Source: Pavlovales sp. CCMP2436
Lineage: Eukaryota > Haptophyta > Pavlovophyceae > Pavlovales
DNA: 35,781 nucleotides
Direction: 5' to 3'
Assembly: GCA_026770615.1 (NCBI GenBank)
Contig: MU631597.1
Span: 52,806-88,586 of the forward strand
The notes under the pieces were generated by a model. It was not told the DNA's origin, searched no databases, and saw only the letters and a list, made by a program, of their open reading frames with translations. Position numbers and translations under genes: made by a program. Numbering within the stretch: position 1 is the first letter of the stretch; every line of letters starts with the position of its first letter. Positions 28,652 to 35,781 of the stretch are shown in pieces.

Positions 28652-29200
28652 GAACAGTCAGACGCCAGCTTGAATCTCTATCATAAATATATACTTACGT
28701 GCGCACATACATATAGATATGTATATGGCCAGCTACAGATCTCTATATCATTATATATTTTTGCACATACGTATATATACATAATATATATATTATTCAC
28801 AGGGACGTATGCGCGGGGACTTCCTTCAGCCGTTTGCCCCTCAATGTTCAGCTGCTGTCCTACGAAGGAGGATACAGTATAAGTTTCTACCTCTGGACGT
28901 TCAGACCCCAGCTTGATTCCGCTTACATAGTAATATATTTTTATTGCTGCTGCGCTTACAATGTAATGACCTTGAAATATTATTTCTGTATTACTGTAGG
29001 ACTGGCTGGCGATGTTGCGCACATATGTCTTGAGCTCCGATCTGACAACCCGGACTTTTCGAGTTTCTGCAGCGCGTGTGTAGACGTAATCCAATCCCGC
29101 GCCAACGCTGACGAGCGCTGAAATAAATGAGCTATGCTTGCGATCGACGATATACGACTGTGTTGCGCTGCAATTATTATTGCCGCTGCTACGAGCTAAG
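28652..29200 (+). repeat. Dispersed family C copies
   Basis: CAGTCAGACGCCAGCTTGAA followed by TATCATAAATATAT (28655-28692) is the reverse complement of 9915-9950. A second start at 28893-28925 (GTTCAGACCCCAGCTTGATT) leads through ATTGCTGCTGCGCTT (also in 32418-32432) to GTAATCCAATCCCGCGCCAA (29089-29108), the end shared with 9815 and 31822. Nothing coding is seen in 28605-29600. Confidence 0.6.
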
Positions 29201-29602
29201 ACTGAGTCATGCAGTAGTTAAGTGTTGGTAGCTGCCAGACAAGGATGCCTGGCGCTTCTACCGGACTCTCAGCATGAATCCGACTGACAGCGGACCGAGG
29301 GATTTATCGGGAATTGTCCCCATATATCATCGGTTACGTTCGCGTGTTCGTGAGATTAACGATGTAACGACTACAGTAGCCTGTGCCTCCTGATGGGGTT
29401 CCTCGCGTGACTGGCAACGGGCGCGAGTGAAACCGCAAAGCGTGCGGGAGTTATACCATATTACCAACATTAAAGTTCTAATACACATATGTGAATGTGA
29501 AAGATTCCTGGACTACCAGACACCGCCAACTTAAATCCATCTCAGTGTTATATGTATGTTTGCATTAAGAATCCCTGTCAGTAAATTAATCATAGTAATT
29601 AT

Positions 29603-30028
29603 GGGTCAAAATCCGAATTAGTGGCCAGTCCGGGGGGAAACCGAAAAAAGTCCGGTGAAAATCCTCCGGGGCAAGTCAGGAACCGGAGGTGGTGCAGCGG
29701 AGTTTGTTGCAGATTCGTGAATGAGGCACCACGGCACCGCCCCATTCACGAATCTCTAACAAACTCCGCGGCACCACTTCGGGAACCATGCCTTTCTTTT
29801 CGCTTCCGAACGGTGAGAATGGAAATGTTAGTTACACGAAGTATGTTGTCGACCCTAGAGGCACCTGAGAGGCACACGAGGTGGGCTCCGACCGTCGAGG
29901 AGGGCTCTATTCGACATCTGCTATCGACACTTAGCGCGCAGGAGTGACCAATGTCAGCTTCTTCGTCCCGGCCACCACTTTTCCCCCTCCCCAGTGCGGA
30001 ATCGCGCCACTAATTCGGATTTCGACCC
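29603..30028 (-). mobile_element. MITE copy 2, 426 bp
   Basis: Inverted copy of 7560-7980. Termini GGGTCAAAATCCGAATTAGT and ACTAATTCGGATTTCGACCC. The internal hairpin is better preserved than in copy 1: GCGGAGTTTGTTGCAGATTC and GAATCTCTAACAAACTCCGC are near complements, and the loop holds CGTGAATG and CATTCACG. No open transposase. Confidence 0.85.
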
Positions 30029-30056
30029 TCATGTGATGATAACTGCCGGCATGCAG

Positions 30057-30256
30057 TCCTCGCCAAGGTTGCCGTCACCGCGTCAGGCCCGCTGGTTTCT
30101 TTTCCCGTCGTCGTCACCACTGCTGCTCTCATCACTCGATCTCGAGTGTTTGCCGGGTTTGCCTGCCCAGTTCGCCAGTGGACTGATTACCCTGGTGATG
30201 AACTCTGGGACAGACTCGCTCACGGCGTGAAAGAGAATGTGCAGCGGCAGCGCAGT
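30057..30256 (-). pseudogene. Inverted duplicate of the 3' end of the 16173-17117 gene
   Basis: On the minus strand it matches 16966-17165 at roughly 90%, encoding LPLH, VPEFITRVISP, NWAGKPGKHSRSS and ESSSGDDDG. The stop differs: here the frame reads on through KRNQRA to TGA, whereas at 17115 a TAA follows GDDDG directly. The fragment starts 29 bp from the end of MITE copy 2. Confidence 0.75.
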
Positions 30257-30511
30257 TTTGCTTAGGGAGTCGCACGGAAGCCGCGCTTGCCGATCTAGTT
30301 ATGCGGAGCCCGGCTCACCGCACGGAAAGCCGCGCTTGCGGCCATGCGATTCGTAGCTGGACGAGCAGTCGTCCGAAGCGTCATGCCACGGGGGCTGCGG
30401 GCTCGGTCGCTACCGCGCGCGCGGATGTTCGGCCGACCGCCGTCGCGTACGCGTTGTGGGGCGTGAGTGTGGGCAAATCACGAGGGCGCCCGCCGCCGCC
30501 CGCTCGAGCTC

Positions 30512-31821
30512 ATGAAGCGCAGTGGCACACGCAGTGGCACACGCTCGCCCAGACGGATGGAACCCCCCACCGAGCAGGATGACCTCCACCCGTTTGACCT
30601 GCTCGACGACGGCCTCGTCCTCGCGATCCTCTGCTGCCTCCCCGAGCCCGAGTCGCTCGGCTGCGCCGCGTTGGTCTGCATGCGCATCGCTGGGCTGTGC
30701 GAGGAGTCCTACGCCTGGAAGCCGCTGCTCGACACTGCGCTGTTGTCGATCGGCGAGGGCTTGCTGACGTTCCCGAGCGAGGGCACCAACTGGCGCGAGC
30801 GGTACAAGTAGTGGCACGCTCTCACTTCGCCCTCGTGGTCGCGCTGCCCGTTGGCGGCCGGCTCGGCCCAGCCGTCGGCGCGCTCCTATCAAGGCGCGGC
30901 GGCAGTGAGCGCCGACCGAGCCTACGTATCCGGCGGCAGCAGCGGGCCAGGGCCAAGCGAGGTGCTGGGCGACCTGTGGATGCTCCGGTGCGACGCGGTG
31001 GCCACTGGCACGGCCTCGTGGGTACTGGTCGCGCCGAGCTCGGAGCACACCCCGATCGCCCGCATGTTCGCCTCGCTCTCGCCCGTCTTGCTGAGTGACT
31101 CGGCGCACCCCGTAGGGCTGATCCTGTTCGGCGGGTACGGCGGTGGGAGCAACCTCAACGACGTGTGGCTCTTTGACACGCGCACCGCCGCGTGGACGAT
31201 GCTGCTCCAGAACACCGCGCAGGCCGCCGACGCGAGCGTGCGGCCCGACGGGCGGTTTGGGCACTCGGCGATCACGCACAACAGCAGCTCGGAGGTGGTC
31301 ATCTTCGGCGGCTCGTCCGGTCGCCTCTCCAACGACGTGCTCTCGTTCAGCGTGCGCGCGTGCGAGTGGACGCGGCACGAGTGCGCTGGCGCGAGCCCGA
31401 TCCCGCGCTATCTCCACGCGGCCTGCCGCGTGGCGGAGAGCATGTACATATTCGGGGATGGCATGCTAGGGTATTCGCTCAACAACCTCTGGGAGTACGC
31501 CCTGGGCATACGCGCGCGTGGACGCAGGTTGTCAGCGCAGGGGGGAGCGCGCCGTCCCCGTGCGATGGCCACTCGCTCATCCCCCTCGGCAACCGGCTGG
31601 TGGTGTTCGGCGGTAGACTGAGCAACTCGTATGACTCGGCGCTGCACTGCTTCGACCTGCAGCGGCGGCGTTGGAGCAACCTTGCGGTGGGTGGCGAGCA
31701 CCCCCGCGCGCGCACCAGCCACGCGGCGATCCCGTGCGGAGGCGGCTTCCTCATCTTTGGCGGGTATGGCTCGGGCGGCAAGTCCTCCAACGACAACTTC
31801 TTGCTGCGCGTGTGGCCGTGA
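30512..31821 (+). pseudogene. F-box / kelch-repeat protein, one stop and one frameshift
   Basis: From ATG 30512 an F-box spans residues ~26-72 (HPFDLLDDGLVLAILCCLPE ... CAALVCMRIAGLCEESYAW). TAG at 30809-30811 interrupts, but the same frame resumes and encodes a kelch propeller: VGLILFGGYGGGSNLNDVWL, FDTRTAAWTMLLQ, EVVIFGGSSGRLSNDVLSF, IPRYLHAACRVAESMYIFGD. Near 31510-31525 the frame shifts by an apparent extra CG in a CGCGCG run and continues WTQVVSAGGSAPSPCDGHSL, NRLVVFGGRLSNSYDSALHC, FLIFGGYGSGGKSSNDNFLL to TGA at 31819. F-box/kelch proteins are substrate adaptors of SCF ubiquitin ligases. The two lesions suggest a pseudogene, although two consensus errors would leave an intact gene, which is why I keep the whole span. 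The last codons and stop overlap a dispersed repeat. Confidence 0.75.
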
Positions 31822-31920
31822 TCCGATCCACGCTAACGCTGACGAATGCCGACGGAACTGAGCGATGCTCGCGATCGATGATAAAAGACTTGTGCTGCTG
31901 CAATGAATCATGCCGATAAC
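31808..31920 (+). repeat. Dispersed family C, terminal copy
   Basis: GCGTGTGGCCGTGATCCGAT then CCACGCTAACGCTGACG and GAACTGAGCGATGCTCGCGA match 9800-9875. The repeat begins inside the last codons of the kelch gene and supplies its stop codon. Confidence 0.75.
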
Positions 31921-32139
31921 TGTAAATTTGCATGAATAGTCGGAAGTGCCAAGACTAAGTTATACAGTTTTCGACTAAGTTACTATCGAGAATTTTTTAA
32001 TTTACGTACACCAGCAGTATAAAATCAGCGCTTTGCTTTTGGCTTCCTCATCATCCACCACTTAACTACCAGTTCCTCACTTCAGCGTAGTGCGTAGGAG
32101 CCTGCGTCGGAGCGCTAAGATCAGCTCGACTTGACACCG

Positions 32140-32860
32140 CCAGCCCGAACCCCACTTCATTAATACAGTTTGATTACAGTACTATAAATTAACGAATTTA
32201 CGTACACTAGCACTCTAGCACTATAATATATAATATATATAACTTTAAAAGGGGCATCATAACATAGCATATACTTTAACTTCGTTCCATGTTATTATTT
32301 AGTATCGCAAGAGCGCTCTCCGCACACTCAGCGAAATCACGACTATCTGTAAGTATAAATTGTTTCCGGACATTCAGACGCCAGCTTGATTCCCTCTTTC
32401 TTGGCTATCCAACTAAATTGCTGCTGCGCTTGACAGCCATACATTGTATTAAATAGTATACGACTGGCTTGCGGTGTGGCGGCGGTGAGCGTTGCAAGTA
32501 GCGCCGATCTTAATGCTCCAACACAGGCTCCGTAATTAGTAATAATTTCGGTATTAATGTTTTCAACAGGTGGTGTTCACTCACTGACTTCGTCGACGTC
32601 CGACATTGGTCCTGGCAGCAGGGATGGTGGTAGAGGTGAGGTTGGTGGCGAACTTGTAGCAGATGCCACAGGCTCTCTCCCCCCCCCACAACGGTCACAT
32701 CCATATAGGTGCGCTTAATATAATCAGAGCTTGACACACTGCCAGCCAGAATCCCCCTATCTACATTAATATAATCAAAGCTTGATGATTTGTCACACCG
32801 TCAGCCAGAAACCCCCCTTCATTAATATAGTCAGACGCCAGCTTGAATCCCTACCAGTAA
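32140..32860. repeat. Cluster of degenerate dispersed repeats
   Basis: Contains short, partly tandem units of GCCAGCCAGAACCCCCCTTC-ATTAATATAGT type (32140-32170, 32741-32775, 32805-32830), family C starts (TCAGACGCCAGCTTGATTCC at 32377-32396 and TCAGACGCCAGCTTGAATCC at 32831-32850) and a family B copy (below). GCGTCGGAGCGCTAAGATCA at 32106-32125 is nearly the reverse complement of 20843-20862. No gene seen in 31925-33598. Confidence 0.6.
32566..32690 (+). repeat. Dispersed family B, copy 4
   Basis: CAACAGGTGGTGTTCACTCA, CTGACTTCGTCGACGTC, GGCAGCAGGGATGGTGGTAG, GAACTTGTAGCAGATGCCAC: the same order as 12870-12995 and nearly the full length, but without the AGCGGCTCAGCATGG end. Confidence 0.8.
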
Positions 32861-33598
32861 TAGTAATATATAGTGTATGTATCTAGCCGACCGCTCTGGC
32901 ACGGCTCCTCATAAGCCGGCCGCCAGCGACCACTACTAGCAGCAACTAAGTGGCACAATCTGGCCAAGAGTATGACGTATGTTCTGTGAACACGGTTTCT
33001 CATATCTGAGGGCATCCCTGTTTTATTTTTGACGGACGCGCCTGCGCCCACGCGCCCGCGCCCGGCCCCTGCCCTGCCCCTACCCCCTATGTCCCCGCGC
33101 CCATCTCCGCCCGTCCCAACTGCGAGCGCGCGCGTGCTTGCATGACAAGGCCGCATGATCGACGCTAATAAGTTGATTTGTTTTGAGTTTATGAAAATGA
33201 AATCGTGAAATCTTCCTCGAAAGCGTATTCTTCTTAGCGCCGCCACATACATCAGGTGACAGCACGTGTCTACGCCTTAAGGCGACAGCTGTATTATTCT
33301 TCAAATATAAAACAATGTGCGCACATTAGTTACTATTTGCATATCGTTGGTGGATGGTATTCACAGACCTGGCTGAGCTGATTGTCTTATTCAGTCTGAA
33401 GATCGCTGTGTCCGCGCAATCCCGCACCGGGCTTGCCGGCCGGGTTGCTTTTGGTGCGTTCTCTAGTTAATACTAGTTACCGTATCAAGTCTGGATATAT
33501 AATAACTAGATGATACTTTTAGTTAATAACCAGTTCGGAGGGCCAGGATGGTACGAGCAGCAGTGTAGAGATGAGGCGATTGTACTCGCGTCCGATGG

Positions 33599-35511
33599 TT
33601 AAAAGATGGTGAAGCTGGCCTCGGCGATGGCGGCCGCCCCCGACGGCCGCGTGCTCCGCCCCGCCGCGCTGTCCACCCGTGCGAGCAGCTGCAGCGCGGC
33701 GCGTCGGTACGTCTCGTCGACCGTGTTGGCAAGCTGAATAAATCACACATAAATAATAAAAGTGTGTATATTAGTAACAGGGTCAGCCAAGGCAGAGCGG
33801 GATGCACCTTGAAGGTCGTCATACAAAATAAATAAATAAATAAATGTGCGTCTCGTCAGCCGTGTCGGCGAACAATATAATATATTAATAGAAGTTTAGA
33901 TATACATCACAAACAGGGAATACACGTCAATTGGAGGCCCAGAATTCAGACGGGGGAGGGGGGAGCTAGGAGCTAGGCAAGGTGGGAGTAGGAGGAGAAC
34001 GAACGTGCAAAAACTCGTGTCAGCAGACTATTTCGAGTCCAGGCGAGCCTCGGGGAGCAGTGCAGTTGCCGCGCAAAGACGGACCAACTTTCAAGCTATT
34101 ATCCGCACTACACTGGTGTCTGACTGCCTTCCCCCCCCTCACCCACCCCCCCGGTAGAATTCACTGGTAACCAAATAGTCGTCTTCGTGAGGAAAGTCCG
34201 GTGCAACTGCCGTGCGAAGACGTATGAAGCAAGCAATGAGCAACTAACTAATAAGCAGTACCCACAAAGCTGCAGAATCACCCACAAAGCTGCAGAATCA
34301 CCCACAAAGCTGCAGAATCACCCACAAAGCTGCAGAATCACCCACAAAGCTGCAGAATCTCTTTTTCGTTAACGGCGAAAAATTCAGTCAAGCGATAATC
34401 ATTCAGCTTTCAGGAGCTGGTGGTACTACAATACCAGTTTTTTTTTTTTTAGCTTGAGATAAAAATAAACACAATTTAACAGTACCAGTGTTTTTTTTAA
34501 CAGCGGGGGCAGGAGTCCGTTCTACAATATCATGTTGTCAAGTAAAATCCAAGATAAAAAATAAATCGCCTCGACGGTTGCCATATCCAACGCGCTAGAT
34601 GTAAAAGTAATATAATTCATGCAAATGTATACATATATGTCTACATAGCATACATAGCTATCAAAATGTCCAACAAATCGAAATCCACAAATTTACAATA
34701 AAAAAAAAGCAAAAAAAAGTAAAAAAAAGTAGCACCTCGACGGTCGTGATGTCCGGCACGCTCTCGCCCGCCTTGGCGCCGTAGAAGGTTTCGCGCGACT
34801 TGGTGTATGCCGGATCATAGTGCTGTTTGTTAGAGGAAGAAATATAAAATGTATTCACCATAGCATATATTACATTAAAAAAAAAAAAAATTGGCGCCGC
34901 AGAAGGGTTTCGCGCGACTGAAGTAGCAAAAGAAATTACACACAAGAGCTAAACTACCTACACGAACAATGCGTAACTGGCTCAAAAAGTGAGGGTGTTT
35001 TTCTGAATGTCCAGCTCTCTGAATACCCGAATAAGACAAAGGGAAGTCCGAATAAGACTGCAAAGGGAAGTCACAGGACAAAGGGCATTTTTAATAATAG
35101 TTCTTTGATCGTCCCCCGACTTGCAGCCCGAAGGCGTACGGGTATGACATGGGAAGGTCAGCGCATCGGTCGTCTCATGCATTATCTTCCTCCCTGCGTT
35201 GTCTCTCCGCCACGAACCTATTACACGATGTCGATTTAAAAAGAATAATACTCGGGCCTACTCCAGCAGACTTTTACCAAATTCGAAATTCTTCCCACCG
35301 TCCCGCATAAGTGAAGGGGGGATGGATTGAGCATTGAGTACTGAATTATGGTATATATACATATACATATACATAATCCATAAATATGTATCGATGCATA
35401 TAGTTTAAGCTTAAGTTTAAGCGACGTGCCTGCTCCAGCAGACTCTGCACGAATTCGTCCCACCGTCCCGCGTCAACAAGTTCGCTCCACCCATCCACAG
35501 TGGCTTGGCTT
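33599..35511 (-). CDS. C-terminal exons of a tRNA 2-selenouridine synthase-like protein (partial)
   Basis: Three minus-strand exons with matching phases: 35511-35430 (82 nt), 34822-34736 (87 nt), 33733-33599 (135 nt, stop TAA). Acceptors CTCAG, AACAG, TTCAG; donors GCACGT (a GC-AG intron) and GTGCTA. Encoded: SQATVDGWSELVDAGRWDEF then VQSLLEQ, joined to HYDPAYTKSRETFYGAKAGE and SVPDITTVE, then LANTVDETYRRAALQLLARV and a short Ala/Ser tail ending SFTIF. The W-x2-FV-x2-LL-x2-HYDPAY arrangement resembles the end of bacterial MnmH/SelU (W..V..LL..YYDP.Y), which exchanges sulfur for selenium at the wobble uridine of tRNAs. The catalytic rhodanese and P-loop parts would lie beyond the window edge, so the name is tentative. 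Each of the three exons has a partial copy nearby. Confidence 0.5.
33843..33877 (-). pseudogene. Echo of exon 33733-33599
   Basis: GTGCGTCTCGTCAGCCGTGTCGGC resembles the exon's 5' edge TACGTCTCGTCGACCGTGTTGGC (33708-33730), 110-140 bp upstream on the minus strand. Confidence 0.5.
34261..34360. repeat. Tandem repeat, 20-bp unit x5
   Basis: Five essentially perfect copies of CCCACAAAGCTGCAGAATCA in the intron between exons 34822-34736 and 33733-33599. The lack of divergence indicates recent expansion. Confidence 0.97.
34887..34922 (-). pseudogene. Echo of exon 34822-34736
   Basis: TTGGCGCCGCAGAAGGGTTT then CGCGCGACTG repeats TTGGCGCCGTAGAAGGTTTC-GCGCGACT of the exon (34776-34803), about 110 bp upstream on the minus strand, with a one-base insertion that breaks the frame. 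Confidence 0.65.
35093..35149 (-). repeat. Dispersed family A, short terminal copy
   Basis: AATAGTTCTTTGATCGTCCC then CCGACTTGCAGCCCGAAGGC and GTACGGGTATGACAT, matching 17325-17378 almost base for base. Confidence 0.8.
35258..35310 (-). pseudogene. Echo of exon 35511-35430
   Basis: CCTACTCCAGCAGACTTTTA-CCAAATTCG and TCCCACCGTCCCGC match the exon (CCTGCTCCAGCAGACTCTG, GAATTCG, TCCCACCGTCCCGC at 35429-35471). This copy lies about 170 bp downstream on the minus strand and has changed bases and insertions. Confidence 0.65.
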
Positions 35512-35781
35512 CTGAGACGAACCAACTATGACACAAAGAGGGGGGAGGAGGGGGGGGATATCAATAAAGCTCCATCCGTCCACAGTGGCCTTGCCTCTCA
35601 GGCGAACCAACTATGACACAAGGGGGGGAGGGGGATATCGATGAGGCTCCACCCGTCTACAGTAGGCTGGCTTCTGAGGCGAACAACTATGACACAAGGG
35701 GGGTGAAAGGGGGATATCGACGAGGCTCCACCCATCTACAGTGGCCTGGCTTCTGAGGCGAACCAACTGGGGGAGGGGGGA
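35482..35781. repeat. Minisatellite of splice acceptor plus exon head, ~75-85-bp unit x4
   Basis: Each unit contains GCTCCACCCRTCYACAGT, GGCYTGSCTTCTGAGGCGAA, CCAACTATGACACAAG, a G-rich run and GGATATC. The first unit overlaps the start of exon 35511-35430 and the following three extend to the window edge, where the array is cut. Confidence 0.9.

Noticed and set aside
30410..31417. 335-codon minus-strand open frame opposite the kelch gene
   Set aside because: Antisense shadow of GC-rich coding sequence; the plus strand has clear F-box and kelch motifs.
1..35781. CRISPR arrays, bacterial operons, rRNA genes
   Set aside because: No spaced direct repeats of that form, no ribosome-binding-site-linked gene series outside the viral island, and no rRNA-like stretch was seen.

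Overview
This is nuclear DNA of a eukaryote. Multi-exon genes have GT-AG introns (a few apparent GC-AG), coding DNA is GC-rich, non-coding DNA is AT-rich, and simple-sequence tracts and dispersed repeats are dense. A short-intron SLC4 bicarbonate transporter, an F-box/kelch protein, retroelement debris and an integrated polinton-like virus (PLV) together suggest a unicellular alga. A haptophyte or similar secondary-plastid alga is my best guess; that is inference, as no rRNA or organelle marker is present. A 481-base run of N (22821-23301) marks an assembly gap.

Layout. 1-4.3 kb: one plus-strand gene of at least 12 exons, rebuilt from splice-phase agreement, encoding an acidic, proline-rich, helix-forming protein of unknown function. 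Its introns carry repeats and ATG/ATA/ACT microsatellites. 4.3-5.95 kb: gene-poor, with a fold-back element. 5.95-7.35 kb: intact single-exon gene for a single-pass membrane protein with internal repeats. 7.36-10.4 kb: repeats, including a 421-bp MITE. 10.4-12.1 kb: a spliced gene of unknown function. 12.1-13.5 kb: repeats, including a large inverted repeat around a TA tract. 13.7-16.03 kb (minus): complete five-exon SLC4 transporter, 628 aa. 16.17-17.12 kb (plus): divergent Ala/Gly-rich hypothetical gene. 17.3-20.4 kb: dispersed repeats and a frameshifted OTU-protease gene. 20.7-23.4 kb: remnant of a retroelement gag gene.

23.43-28.24 kb: an AT-rich island, sharply different from its surroundings, holding a PLV (polinton/virophage-like). 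It has the C-terminal part of a double-jelly-roll major capsid protein, a GIY-YIG endonuclease, an A32/FtsK-type packaging ATPase, a 237-aa conserved-looking protein, a minor capsid (penton) protein, a convergent class-3 lipase on the other strand, and a coiled-coil fibre-like protein. The ATPase and the 237-aa gene are open. The endonuclease, penton, lipase and fibre genes carry stops or frameshifts, and the major capsid gene is cut off, so this is a decaying endogenous element.

28.24-30.5 kb: a retroelement-like coding scrap, repeats, a second (inverted) copy of the MITE and an inverted copy of the end of the 16.17-kb gene. 30.5-31.8 kb: an F-box/kelch gene with one in-frame stop and one frameshift. 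31.8-33.6 kb: repeats. 33.6-35.5 kb (minus): last three exons of a gene whose product resembles the C-terminus of tRNA 2-selenouridine synthase. Its upstream splice acceptor is caught in a minisatellite that runs to the window edge.

The PLV genes form one functional set (capsid, packaging, DNA mobility, host interaction). The host genes show no functional relationship to one another. A recurring theme is partial duplication at exon edges (exon 'echoes') in two spliced genes.
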